Positions 1 through 8,249 are shown, counted from the stretch's first letter. The stretch is DNA of 21,571 bases from DATFKA01 sp042095835 (GCA_042095835.1 JBELML010000110.1:1-21571); one strand, 5' to 3'. Numbers and translations are program-made. The notes: generated by a model from the letters alone, not told the origin.

Positions 1-167
1 GAGTAGCCTTAAAAGATGTTTTTGATAGCCCAACAAGGGAACTTTAAACAGCTTCCATATAATAGAAAGTAAAAAGGGAGGAACTTGGAGAGGAAGAATA
101 TCTTCATTAAATCCCTAAAAATAGGTACATTTTGATCATCGAGGTCTTTATAAGAAAACGAACCAAC

Positions 168-1757
168 ATGATCAATACCACAAGAAAAATTCACCTGACT
201 GTTTTTTTTAGCTTATTCGTAGGTTTAATACAAGCACAACAACCCAACATTCTACTCGTCATCAGCGACGATATCGGTGTAGATGCGACCAGCGGATATT
301 TTGATGCTGACTTATTGCCAACTACTCCTACGCTTGATTCCTTGCGTAGCGTGGGCTTGACTTTTAATAATGTTTGGGCCAACCCAAAATGTACGCCTAC
401 CCGCGCTTCGATCATGAGTGGCAAGTATGGCGTCAAAACCGGAGCTACCAACACGCCAGGGAATTTGGATACTAGTCATACTTCTATTTTTAGAGCACTA
501 GAACAGTATGCTCCTGGTTTGTATAGCAATGCCGTAATTGGTAAATGGCATATCTCCGCCCCGGTTAATTTCAATCATCCGGCCTTACATGGTATTGATC
601 ATTTTGTAGGATCTATGAGCTCTGGCGTAGAGGATTATTACAACTGGGAAAAGGTAGAAAATGGAGTAGCGTCTATGGAGACGACCTACGTCACCTCTTA
701 CCTCACCGATCGATCAATAGATTTCATAGCAGCACAGGACCAGCCTTGGTTGCTGTGGTTAGCGCATAATGCGCCACATGCTCCAGTGCACGAACCGCCT
801 AGCGACCTTTATCACATCAATGCCGTAGGCACAAACTTCAGAAAGTATGTTGCCATGATGGAAGCCTTAGATACGGAGCTGGGAAGACTTTTGGAAAGCC
901 TCTCTGAAGAAGAAAGCGCCAATACGCTGGTTATTTATATTGGCGACAATGGCACCCCTGGTAGCTTCTTGCAAGAATACCCCAATGGGCATGGCAAGAG
1001 TACATTATATGAAGGTGGAGTACATGTACCACTGATCGTTGCAGGAGCTGGAGTGGATCGTCGGGGCGAAAACGAAGATGCGCTCATCAATGCCTCAGAC
1101 CTATATGCTACCATTCTGGAATCGGCAGGCTTAGATTTGCCAGGAGGCATCTATAATAGCTTAAGTTTCGAACCACTACTGCGAGGTACAGAGGCCGATA
1201 AAAGAGACTATCTCTACGCCGAATTAGGTGAAGATTGGACGATCCGTAATCGCCAATACAAACTTATCCAATACAGCGACGGAAGCCAGGAGTTTTTTGA
1301 TCTAGAAGCAGACCCTCTAGAGTTTAGCGAGTTATTGATTAGTGGCGAATTGAACGATGAAGCAAGCGCCGCCAAAGCTGACTTGGAACTAGAGGCGAGT
1401 GTCATCCGCTCAGATTGGTCTTGTCGTGATTTCATCCAAAATGGAGAAGAGATAGGTATTGATTGTGGCGGCGCTTGTGCACCTTGTACCGTGACTTCCA
1501 CCCTAGAAGAGGAAGTTTCGTTGGAAGTAGTTCTATTTCCCAATCCTGTGCAAGAAATGTTAAATATTCAAGCCGATCATTTTGCGATTGAAAGCATCCG
1601 TATTTTTAGTCAAAATGGTCAATTGCTTGAATCGAGTTTTGAGATGAATACCTACGGTACAGAAATTGATCTCAGTGGTTTGCCTGATCAAATGTATTTT
1701 GTAGAAGTGATCGTGAGCGATAACAGGCGACAAACCTTTAAGGTATTGAAGCAATAA
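168..1757 (+). CDS. Secreted sulfatase with T9SS C-terminal sorting domain
   Basis: This is a type I (formylglycine-dependent) sulfatase of 529 residues, expected to hydrolyse sulfate esters outside the cell, probably on sulfated polysaccharides; the substrate cannot be read from the sequence. The ATG at 168 is chosen because it directly precedes a signal peptide (MINTTRKIHL, then a hydrophobic stretch ending IQAQ); an upstream in-frame TTG at 132 would put a charged tail before it. The mature protein opens with PNILLVISDDIG (metal-binding Asp pair, D34/D35). The maturation motif CTPTR is at 75-79, with Cys75 as the formylglycine precursor. GKWH, HNAPHAP and IGDNG are further active-site blocks. 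Near residue 420 lies a Cys-rich segment (SCRD...NGEE...DCGGAC...C) seen in other Bacteroidota exoproteins, followed by a T9SS sorting domain starting FPNPVQE. No sulfatase-maturing enzyme or polysaccharide-utilisation genes are adjacent. Family assignment is firm; substrate is unknown. Confidence 0.93.
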   Translation: MINTTRKIHLTVFFSLFVGLIQAQQPNILLVISDDIGVDATSGYFDADLLPTTPTLDSLRSVGLTFNNVWANPKCTPTRASIMSGKYGVKTGATNTPGNLDTSHTSIFRALEQYAPGLYSNAVIGKWHISAPVNFNHPALHGIDHFVGSMSSGVEDYYNWEKVENGVASMETTYVTSYLTDRSIDFIAAQDQPWLLWLAHNAPHAPVHEPPSDLYHINAVGTNFRKYVAMMEALDTELGRLLESLSEEESANTLVIYIGDNGTPGSFLQEYPNGHGKSTLYEGGVHVPLIVAGAGVDRRGENEDALINASDLYATILESAGLDLPGGIYNSLSFEPLLRGTEADKRDYLYAELGEDWTIRNRQYKLIQYSDGSQEFFDLEADPLEFSELLISGELNDEASAAKADLELEASVIRSDWSCRDFIQNGEEIGIDCGGACAPCTVTSTLEEEVSLEVVLFPNPVQEMLNIQADHFAIESIRIFSQNGQLLESSFEMNTYGTEIDLSGLPDQMYFVEVIVSDNRRQTFKVLKQ

Positions 1758-1764
1758 AAGACAA

Positions 1765-1792
1765 ACTGGCCTTCCCCGAAGGGAAAGCCAGT
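1765..1792. terminator. Probable bidirectional terminator hairpin between convergent genes
   Basis: Two 12-base arms (ACTGGCCTTCCC at 1765-1776 and GGGAAAGCCAGT at 1781-1792) pair with one C-A mismatch around a CGAA loop. The hairpin starts 7 bases after the sulfatase stop and lies about 50 bases beyond the stop of the opposing DUF5694 gene. On the minus strand it is followed by a T-rich stretch (TTTGTCTTTTA), so termination looks better for the minus-strand gene; on the plus strand the following T run is weak. Location between converging genes supports the call. Confidence 0.6.
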
Positions 1793-1842
1793 CTGGTTCA
1801 TTAAACAGCCATGCATAAACTAAATTCATGCACTTCTATCGC

Positions 1843-2724
1843 TTATTTCCAATTTTCTAGCTCCCCGAATCGCACCAGATCATACTCTGGGGTAGCATCA
1901 AAAAGATTATCGAGGATCGTCATATGACCTGCTCCAAAGATGACCAGAATACGATCTCCTGGTTCAGTGACATTTTGAATATTACGAAAAATGCGAAGGT
2001 TTCGTGCATACCAGTGTAAAGCTGTAGCGTCAGCACCTTCGTAGGTCCCATTCTTAAAATCACCAACCAGGTAAGCACCCCAACCCCGGTCAACAATCTT
2101 TTTGTCGTTCATAAATTTGAAGTAATCTAATAGCGATGCTTTCGCAGCGATCTCATCTTCTTTTTCATACCACTCATTGTAGCGGAGCGAGTATTTCTCA
2201 TCGGAGGAAAAATCCCAATCTGTGAAAATACTATCCAATATTGGGCGTAAAACGGTAGAGTCCTTATGATAATATAAGCCGCGCATCAAAGTCCCCGAGT
2301 CTACACCATATAGAGTATCAAGCTGGTGCTTTTTCATCAAGCGAAAAGCAATCTGGTCGATTTCGTTGGCTCGTTGCGTAGTCGGGTCAGCAAGGTAGCG
2401 CTCGTAGCGGCGCAAGATATAGCCAGAGTTACGTCCACCTTCCACCACTATTTTGTTGGGTTTGAAGCGATCGATGTAGGCCACAAGCTCCTCGACCTCT
2501 CTCTGTCCTTTTTCGCCAAGGATGGGGATTTTATTTTCTTCTTTCGTTTTGTGGGCATCCATTCCATAGTAGGCAAAGTGAAAGCTCCCCACTAGAAGTA
2601 CCTGAGGAATATCATCATCCTTTTGTAGGATAGCGTCGGTATCTAAATTGTCAAAAGGATTATTTTGTGCATTGCTAGTCCAGCATAATAAAAGCATCAG
2701 ACAGGTGATCCATAAATTTTTCAT
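1843..2724 (-). CDS. Secreted DUF5694 (TraB/GumN-like) protein
   Basis: A 293-residue protein of the DUF5694 family, which appears related to the TraB/PrgY/GumN (Tiki-like) fold. Some distant members of that superfamily are metalloproteases, but no reaction is established for this family. The N-terminus (MKNLWITCLMLLLCWTSNAQ) is a signal peptide, so the protein is probably periplasmic or cell-surface. Signature blocks visible are LLVGSFHFAYYG near residues 43-54 (GxxH motif, His49), a conserved Glu in VVEGGR, and IFGAGHM near the C-terminus (second conserved His). These are the positions where TraB-type proteins carry their conserved residues. The gene stands alone, converging on the sulfatase and diverging from the LytS-type kinase. 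Family call is confident; activity is not known. Confidence 0.8.
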   Translation of the reverse strand: MKNLWITCLMLLLCWTSNAQNNPFDNLDTDAILQKDDDIPQVLLVGSFHFAYYGMDAHKTKEENKIPILGEKGQREVEELVAYIDRFKPNKIVVEGGRNSGYILRRYERYLADPTTQRANEIDQIAFRLMKKHQLDTLYGVDSGTLMRGLYYHKDSTVLRPILDSIFTDWDFSSDEKYSLRYNEWYEKEDEIAAKASLLDYFKFMNDKKIVDRGWGAYLVGDFKNGTYEGADATALHWYARNLRIFRNIQNVTEPGDRILVIFGAGHMTILDNLFDATPEYDLVRFGELENWK

Positions 2725-2800
2725 CTCTATTGTTTTGGTTCGCTACAAATCTGCGTTTAAAATGGGCTCCTGGAAAACGTAATCTGTAAGTAGCGCTATA

Positions 2801-2848
2801 TTGTCGGTATGCCTATAGATAAAGTAGGAGGGTACCTCTCACCGACAA
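2801..2848. repeat. Inverted repeat upstream of the LytS-type kinase gene
   Basis: TTGTCGGT at 2801-2808 and ACCGACAA at 2841-2848 are perfect 8-base inverted arms separated by 32 bases. The spacer contains a second small palindrome around GAGGGTACCTC. The repeat lies in the 158-base divergent spacer between the DUF5694 gene and the kinase gene, 35 bases before the kinase start, so it could be an operator or a leader hairpin. Only the symmetry is seen; the role is a guess. Confidence 0.35.
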
Positions 2849-2882
2849 AATGGAGTATTTGACAGATTGATTATATTGATTA

Positions 2883-3941
2883 ATGATATTTCAGCAGACT
2901 TTTATGCAAAACAACCGCATGCCATTCAACTGGAAACAACTCTTCTTTTGGCACATCATCTTTTTTTTTATTGGTGAGCCAATGAGGAATTTACTCATGA
3001 CCGGTGATATAGAGATGCCCTGGGAAATGAGTAGCCTAAAAATGGCCTGGCTGGAGGTGAGTTCCTTCTTTTTGTTTTTTGTCTTTACCTTTTGTGCGTA
3101 TTGCTCGATCTATTTTTTCTATACTCAGCAAAAGTGGACTTTGCTAATGCTGGGTATCGTACTCAGTTTTGTATTGCCTATTGCCCTACGCTTTTTTGTT
3201 CAGGAAGTTCTAACAGATTTCTTGTTTGGTTTCTCCAATTACTACAATGATGCCTGGCTGCCCTACACAAGAGACAACCTTTATTTTGCCTTCCGATATA
3301 TCGTACTAGGACTTGGCTACGGTGTGGTACAACATAGTCTATTCAAAGAGCAAGCCCAAACGGCTTTGGAGCTAGAAAAGCAGCGCATCGAGCTATCTAT
3401 GCTACGCTCACAGATCAATCCTCATTTTTTATTAAATGCCCTCAATAACATCTACGCACTCGTTTTCCAAAAGTCGGATCAATCCCTCAATGCCTTGGAT
3501 AAACTATCAGATATTTTGAAGTATGGTTTGTATGAAAAATCAGAGATGGTACCAATCGGATCAGAGGTACACTACTTAGAAAATTATATTAGCTTGCAAC
3601 GAATGCGCTATGCCTATCCCATACAAATAGAGCAAGAAATCGATCCTGCAATTAGCGATTATATGATTCCTCACTTTCTATTGATACCGATGATTGAAAA
3701 TGCTTTTAAACACGGCGATTTAAAGTGCTGCCCGATTAAAATTCATTTTTATAAAAAAAATAATTTTATCCATTTTGAGGTAAATAATCGGATTGGTCAA
3801 ATCCAAAAAGATGACACCAGTGGGATAGGATTAGGGAATGTCCGCAAACGCCTATTTCTACTGTACGGTGATCAGGCTATTTGTCAGGCGGGAGCCAATG
3901 GAGACGATTATCAACTACACATTGCAATACCGATACAATGA
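2883..3941 (+). CDS. LytS/YehU-type sensor histidine kinase
   Basis: An inner-membrane sensor histidine kinase of the LytS-like family (His_kinase domain plus degenerate HATPase), 352 residues. The N-terminal half carries about four hydrophobic segments (roughly residues 18-30, 58-80, 86-105 and 134-150) and no separate extracellular sensor domain. The family phosphoacceptor block SQINPHFLLNALNNI has His181. Later come an N-box-like IPMIENAFKHGD and a G-box-like GIGLGNVRKRL. The first ATG (2883) gives a 12-residue polar leader; ATGs at 2904 and 2919 are possible alternatives because the first membrane segment begins only at about residue 18. The stop codon overlaps the start of the LytTR regulator by four bases (ATGA), indicating translational coupling and a cognate pair. 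The signal is unknown. Confidence 0.9.
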   Translation: MIFQQTFMQNNRMPFNWKQLFFWHIIFFFIGEPMRNLLMTGDIEMPWEMSSLKMAWLEVSSFFLFFVFTFCAYCSIYFFYTQQKWTLLMLGIVLSFVLPIALRFFVQEVLTDFLFGFSNYYNDAWLPYTRDNLYFAFRYIVLGLGYGVVQHSLFKEQAQTALELEKQRIELSMLRSQINPHFLLNALNNIYALVFQKSDQSLNALDKLSDILKYGLYEKSEMVPIGSEVHYLENYISLQRMRYAYPIQIEQEIDPAISDYMIPHFLLIPMIENAFKHGDLKCCPIKIHFYKKNNFIHFEVNNRIGQIQKDDTSGIGLGNVRKRLFLLYGDQAICQAGANGDDYQLHIAIPIQ

Positions 3942-4639
3942 TCAAATGCCTTATCATAGATGACGAACCACTGGCTGCCCAACTTTTGGCCTCCTATGCT
4001 CAAAAGGCGAAGCAATTGGAGCTGGTAGGTACTTTTAGTGATCCACTCAAGGCCCTGGCTTTTTTGCAAGTCAATACGGTTGATCTGATTTTTCTTGACA
4101 TCCAAATGCCAGAGCTCAAAGGAACACAATTGGCCAAAATCATCCATCCAGAAATCGCAATTATTTTCACTACCGCCTATCCAGACTATGCCGTCGAAGG
4201 TTTTGAATTAAAAGCACTGGATTACCTGGTTAAGCCGATTTCCTTCCAGCGATTCCTATCTGCTGTACAACGGCTTTCTACCAGTACAAAAGAAGTACAA
4301 ACTGCATCAGACACATCTAGCAAAGATTATCTTTTTGTCAAAACAGAGCATCGGCTACAACGCTTAGCTTATAAGGATATCCTCTACTTTGAGGGTATGG
4401 GCGATTATGTGAGAATCCACCAATCAGGAGAAAGTATCATGACGCTAGAAAATTTGAAATCCTTTGAGAAAAAGCTACCCAAGGATCAATTCGTCAGAGT
4501 ACACAAATCTTATCTGATCGCACTGCCAAAAATCGATTATATACAAAATCATAGGGTAAAAATAGGAGCAGCCTATATTCCTGTGAGCCGTACTTACCAG
4601 GAGGCTTTTTATGCAATTTTAGCCCAGTTTAAGGCTTAA
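3938..4639 (+). CDS. LytTR-family response regulator
   Basis: A DNA-binding response regulator of 233 residues, partner of the preceding kinase. The receiver domain (about residues 2-118) has the acidic pair D8/D9, phosphoacceptor D54 in IFLDIQMP, conserved Thr in FTTAYPDYA and K99 in LDYLVKP. After a linker of about 20 residues comes a LytTR DNA-binding domain (about 130-230) with the typical ILYFEGMGDYVRI and FVRVHKSYLI blocks. The start at 3938 is chosen because it overlaps the kinase stop as ATGA and begins directly with the receiver strand MIKCLIIDDEP; a longer reading frame exists upstream but lies inside the kinase gene. Targets cannot be read from this window; the following his genes have their own candidate promoter, so they need not be regulated by it. 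Confidence 0.93.
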   Translation: MIKCLIIDDEPLAAQLLASYAQKAKQLELVGTFSDPLKALAFLQVNTVDLIFLDIQMPELKGTQLAKIIHPEIAIIFTTAYPDYAVEGFELKALDYLVKPISFQRFLSAVQRLSTSTKEVQTASDTSSKDYLFVKTEHRLQRLAYKDILYFEGMGDYVRIHQSGESIMTLENLKSFEKKLPKDQFVRVHKSYLIALPKIDYIQNHRVKIGAAYIPVSRTYQEAFYAILAQFKA

Positions 4640-4661
4640 GGTGACTTCTCTATCATTCAAC

Positions 4662-4692
4662 TTGATCAACTTCTCATAAAATGCTAGCTTTG
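4662..4692 (+). promoter_or_regulatory. Candidate Bacteroidota-type promoter for hisC
   Basis: TAGCTTTG at 4685-4692 matches the Bacteroidota -7 consensus TAnnTTTG, and TTG at 4662-4664 lies 20 bases upstream, within the spacing known for the -33 element. Transcription would begin near 4698, leaving a leader of about 14 bases before the hisC ATG. The match and spacing are seen; promoter activity is inferred. Confidence 0.5.
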
Positions 4693-4711
4693 CTGCCTAA
4701 ATTATATTGTT

Positions 4712-5767
4712 ATGGCAATTAAGCATTTGGTGCGTAAAAATATACTGGCGCTTCAACCTTATGCTTCGGCAAGAAGTGAATTTAAGGGTACAGCAGAAGT
4801 CTTCCTCGATGCAAATGAGAATCCTTTTGAATCTGGCGTCAATCGCTATCCAGATCCATTGCAGTGGAAGGTAAAACAGAAAATTTCTGAGCTTAAAAAA
4901 GTCGCTCCTCAGCATATCTTCCTAGGTAATGGTAGCGACGAAGCGATCGATCTTTTGCTACGCATCTTTTGCGAACCGCGGATAGATGAAATCATGATCC
5001 TACCGCCTACCTACGGCATGTATAAGGTCTCCGCTGGTATTGCTGATGTCACCATCAAGGAAGTTTCACTGACAGCAGATTTCCAACCCGATGTAGCGGC
5101 CATTCTAGCAGCCGTAAGTCCCAAGACCAAAATCTTATTCCTTTGTAGTCCCAATAATCCTACGGCCAATGATTTTGATCGGGCGTTAATACTAGATTTG
5201 ATTCAACAATTTCCTGGTATTGTAGTAGTAGATGAAGCCTATATTGATTTTACTCAGCAAAAAAGCCTTTCTCTGGATTTGGCTCAGTATGAGAATCTTG
5301 TTGTCATGCAGACCTTCTCCAAAGCCTGGGGGCTAGCGGGTATTAGACTAGGTATGGCCTTTGCTTCGGAGGAGATTATTCACTACTTCAACAAGGTAAA
5401 GCCGCCCTACAATGTCAATCAGCTTTCTCAAAATATGGCTTTGGAAGCTATGAATAAAATAGAAAAGCAAGAATTGGAAGTGGCCATCATCCTCTCGGAG
5501 CGAGCAAAGCTGATCAAGGCATTAGAGGAGCTTGATTTTGTGGAGAAAGTCTTTCCAACCAGCGCCAATTTTATTTTAATTCGAGTAAATGATGCCCTTG
5601 GTCTTTATAATCAGCTGGTCGAGAAGAAAATAATTGTGCGCAACCGATCAAATGTCCATCTTTGTGAAGGAGGCTTACGAATATCGGTAGGTCGTCCGGA
5701 AGAAAATGATCGCCTCATTCAAGTGTTAAACCAATTCAGACATGCAGAAAATCTTATTCCTGGATAG
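4712..5767 (+). CDS. hisC: Histidinol-phosphate aminotransferase HisC
   Basis: A PLP-dependent, class I/II fold aminotransferase of 351 residues that converts imidazole-acetol phosphate to L-histidinol phosphate with glutamate as amino donor. Visible features: the N-terminal substrate-cap segment LDANENPFE (residues 32-40), GNGSDEAIDLLLR, SPNNPT (146-151), DEAYIDF with D174 and Y177 that contact the cofactor, and the Schiff-base lysine K204 in TFSKAWGLAGIRLG with phosphate-binding R212. The C-terminal GLRISVG carries the substrate carboxylate-binding arginine. Length is standard for the family. Its 3' end overlaps hisB by 26 bases in another frame, so the two are co-translated. hisG and hisD, often neighbours in Bacteroidota his operons, are not here. 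Being next to hisB makes HisC preferable to a generic aromatic aminotransferase. Confidence 0.96.
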   Translation: MAIKHLVRKNILALQPYASARSEFKGTAEVFLDANENPFESGVNRYPDPLQWKVKQKISELKKVAPQHIFLGNGSDEAIDLLLRIFCEPRIDEIMILPPTYGMYKVSAGIADVTIKEVSLTADFQPDVAAILAAVSPKTKILFLCSPNNPTANDFDRALILDLIQQFPGIVVVDEAYIDFTQQKSLSLDLAQYENLVVMQTFSKAWGLAGIRLGMAFASEEIIHYFNKVKPPYNVNQLSQNMALEAMNKIEKQELEVAIILSERAKLIKALEELDFVEKVFPTSANFILIRVNDALGLYNQLVEKKIIVRNRSNVHLCEGGLRISVGRPEENDRLIQVLNQFRHAENLIPG

Positions 5768-6878
5768 AGACGGTACGCTCATCTTAGAGCCCGAAGACTA
5801 CCAAGTAGACAGTCTTGATAAAGTCGAATTCTACCCTCAAATGTTCTCCTATCTAGCCAAGATTGTACGAGAACTGGATTATCGTTTAGTGATGGTGACC
5901 AACCAGGATGGACTAGGCACCGATGACTATCCGGAAGATACCTTCTGGCCAGCCCACAATATGGTACTAAAAGCACTCGAAAATGAAGGCATCCAATTTG
6001 ATGAGGTGCTGATCGATCGTACCTACAAACACGAAAATGCCCTCACGCGCAAGCCTAATACAGGCATGGTACTGCACTATATGAACGATGAAGAAGTAGA
6101 TATCGAAAACTCTATCGTAGTGGGTGATCGAATCACAGATATGCAGTTGGCGGCGAATATGGGTTCTAAAGGTATATGGCTCAATAATGACCCCAACCTT
6201 GGAGCCGATGAGATTAAAAATGCGGCTGATGACCTCGATGATACCATCGTGCTCACGACGACTTCTTGGCAGGATCTCTATCATTTTCTAAAGTCTAAAG
6301 GTCGGCAGACCATTGTCTCTCGCACAACCAAAGAGACAGATATTGAAATACGTTTAGATCTGGACGGTTCTGGTCAATACAATAACCATACAGGGATTGG
6401 TTTTTTCGATCATATGCTTGATCAACTGGCCAAGCACTCTGGCTGTGATCTACAAGTAGCAGTAGATGGCGATCTACATATCGACGAGCACCATACTATT
6501 GAAGATACGGCACTTGCACTAGGGCAAGCCTTCAGAGAGGCCTTAGGTGATAAAAAAGGAATCAGCCGATATGGATTTTTTATACTACCTATGGATGAGA
6601 GTTTGGCGCAGGTAGCGATTGATTTCAGCGGTAGGCCCTGGCTGGTATGGGATGTGGAGTTTTCAAGAGAAAAAGTAGGTCAACTCCCCACTGAAATGGT
6701 CGAACACTTTTTTAAATCTTTTGCTGATCAAGCTGCTTGTAACTTGAATATCAAAGTCAGTGGAAAAAATGATCATCACCAGATCGAAGCGCTTTTCAAA
6801 GCTTTTGCGAGAGCTATCAAAATGGCTATCGAGCAAACTGGTGGCGATGAATTACCTACGACAAAGGGGCTTTTATAA
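5742..6878 (+). CDS. hisB: Bifunctional histidinol-phosphatase / imidazoleglycerol-phosphate dehydratase HisB
   Basis: A two-domain enzyme of 378 residues catalysing the dehydratase step before HisC and the phosphatase step after it. The N-terminal HAD phosphatase (about 1-165) has the nucleophile motif FLDRDGT (D8 and D10), VTNQDGLG and the acidic motif VVGDRITD. The C-terminal dehydratase (about 190-378) shows FFDHMLDQLAKH, DEHHTIEDTALALG and DHHQIEALFKAFARA, the His/Glu-rich metal-binding repeats of HisB. The HAD domain has no Cys in the loop at about residues 91-104 (DRTYKHENALTRKP), where the E. coli enzyme binds structural zinc with a Cys/His cluster; the loop is still present and ends in the same RKP. 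The start at 5742 lies inside hisC and directly begins the HAD strand. Both catalytic halves look intact. Confidence 0.96.
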   Translation: MQKILFLDRDGTLILEPEDYQVDSLDKVEFYPQMFSYLAKIVRELDYRLVMVTNQDGLGTDDYPEDTFWPAHNMVLKALENEGIQFDEVLIDRTYKHENALTRKPNTGMVLHYMNDEEVDIENSIVVGDRITDMQLAANMGSKGIWLNNDPNLGADEIKNAADDLDDTIVLTTTSWQDLYHFLKSKGRQTIVSRTTKETDIEIRLDLDGSGQYNNHTGIGFFDHMLDQLAKHSGCDLQVAVDGDLHIDEHHTIEDTALALGQAFREALGDKKGISRYGFFILPMDESLAQVAIDFSGRPWLVWDVEFSREKVGQLPTEMVEHFFKSFADQAACNLNIKVSGKNDHHQIEALFKAFARAIKMAIEQTGGDELPTTKGLL

Positions 6879-6879
6879 A

Positions 6880-6957
6880 TTTTGAACCACAATAGAAACA
6901 TAGGTATCATAGGTCTTAAAATTCTATTGTTCCCTGTGTTCCTATTGTGGTTCAAAA
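6880..6957. repeat. REP-like palindrome between hisB and the Spy-like gene
   Basis: A 78-base imperfect palindrome fills the gap between two converging genes. The outer arms TTTTGAACCACAATAG (6880-6895) and CTATTGTGGTTCAAAA (6942-6957) are perfectly complementary over 16 bases. Pairing continues inward to 6904 and 6933 with one mismatch and one G-T pair. The interior is built from degenerate units resembling AACAATAG/AACATAG and their complements. I recall similar AACCACATAGAAACATAG palindromes from other Bacteroidota intergenic regions, but cannot verify this. It may also act as a transcription barrier, although no good T run follows on the plus strand. Confidence 0.75.
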
Positions 6958-6960
6958 AAG

Positions 6961-8178
6961 TTATTTAGTAATAATCAACTGTTTGGTTACGGGCAATCCG
7001 CCACTCTGGTTTGTCACCGTGTAGTAGTAGTTGCCACTCTGTAAGTTACCGACGTTTACTTCCAAACTATACTCACCAGGCTGACGATAACCATTGAAAA
7101 GTACTTGACTGATATTACCTGCTTTGTTGCGCAGTATGATATTGATCATTCCCGCCTCATTCACGGTATAGTTGATACGCGTATTCGAAACGGCTGGATT
7201 TGGGAAAGCTTCCAGCTCAAAATCACTTTCCTGGAAAGCTCTAGCCGCATCATTAGCATTAGGATCTAGCAAAAGGAAGTGTGCCATACCTCTAGGACCT
7301 TTCATGTCATGGAATGGCGCATGTTGACCACCTTTAGCTTTACCCTTTTGAAAACCATTACCACCGCGATGTCCTTTACCTCTTTCATCTCTTCCTCTAG
7401 GAGCAGCCTCTTCATCGTGGTATTTAGAGAAAATCTCTTTTAGGTCAGCTTTCCAATCTTCAGCATTCGGCTTTATTTCTTCGAATAGGACTTCTATATC
7501 ACTAGCATAGCGCTCGGCGATACCTTTCAAGGTTTCCATAGTTGCTTTGCGCTCTTCCTTTTGAGCATCAGTTGGTGGTGCTGGACGTTCTCCACTTTCT
7601 TTAGCAGTTTTTCTAGCCGCTTGAGCTTCGGCCCTTTTCGTTCTGATTTCATCGAGAGTAGCTTTATCTACAGCACTCAATTCTTCTTCCAACTTGGCGC
7701 GTTGCCCCAGAATGACTGGCTGGATATTCTCCATATGATAGGCCTTCATTTCCTGTTGTAGGGCAGCTCTATCTTCTTTGTCTATACCTGCGCCTCTTTG
7801 TCCTCTAGGACCACGAGGGCCTCTTTCGCCTCTTTTAGCTTTGATTTCTTCTAGTTTGGCCGCTTGTTCTTCTGTCAAGACCTCCTTTACGGCCTCATGT
7901 TGTGCATCCATGACCGCTTTACCAGCTTCCATACGTGCCTCTCTTGAATCGAATTCTTGATCACGCAAGGCTTCCATTTTCGCTTTGGTATCTTCAAAGA
8001 TAGGCGTCAACTCTGCGACTTGATCATCACTTAGTTCCAATGCATTCTTCAGCATTTCTAGTGGGTTTCTGTCTTCTCCACCACGCGGTCCGCGAGGTCC
8101 ACGCTGCCCTTGGGCATAAATACCTACCGAAAAGACCATAAGCATAGCTAGTAAGCCGATTGATTTCAATGTTTTCAT
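6961..8178 (-). CDS. Secreted Spy/CpxP-like (LTxxQ) protein with T9SS sorting domain
   Basis: A 405-residue exported protein without a clear named homologue. Residues 1-22 form a signal peptide (ends IYAQ). Residues 36-115 form a charged helical segment with LSDDQ (49-53) and LTEEQ (101-105), the spacing of LTxxQ motifs in Spy/CpxP periplasmic chaperones. A second charged helical stretch covers about 130-250. Collagen-like Arg/Gly/Pro segments lie at 25-34 (QRGPRGPRGG) and 116-130, with a third Gly/Arg-rich stretch near 262-285. From about residue 325 a T9SS sorting domain begins (EAFPNPAV... ending KQLIITK), so the protein should be released or anchored at the cell surface rather than stay in the periplasm. 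Its neighbour upstream is a membrane-anchored Spy-like protein in an ECF sigma operon with the same RGPRG-type composition, suggesting a shared envelope-stress role. That role is inference. Confidence 0.8.
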   Translation of the reverse strand: MKTLKSIGLLAMLMVFSVGIYAQGQRGPRGPRGGEDRNPLEMLKNALELSDDQVAELTPIFEDTKAKMEALRDQEFDSREARMEAGKAVMDAQHEAVKEVLTEEQAAKLEEIKAKRGERGPRGPRGQRGAGIDKEDRAALQQEMKAYHMENIQPVILGQRAKLEEELSAVDKATLDEIRTKRAEAQAARKTAKESGERPAPPTDAQKEERKATMETLKGIAERYASDIEVLFEEIKPNAEDWKADLKEIFSKYHDEEAAPRGRDERGKGHRGGNGFQKGKAKGGQHAPFHDMKGPRGMAHFLLLDPNANDAARAFQESDFELEAFPNPAVSNTRINYTVNEAGMINIILRNKAGNISQVLFNGYRQPGEYSLEVNVGNLQSGNYYYTVTNQSGGLPVTKQLIITK

Positions 8179-8249
8179 AATTTTTGTTTTACGGATGCTG
8201 ATAGGATACTTTTCCTAGTCTCCATTCAACATCTTAGGAATGAGTCAAT

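Noticed and set aside
132..167. TTG-started N-terminal extension of the sulfatase
   Set aside because: It would put 12 residues (MIIEVFIRKRTN) in front of a complete signal peptide that already begins with ATG at 168.
9..194. Minus-strand open frame of 61 codons at the left edge
   Set aside because: It overlaps the sulfatase start, has no recognisable motif and no sensible start context. Bases 1-167 otherwise show only an A/T-rich upstream region with a partial TACATTTT match to the -7 consensus.
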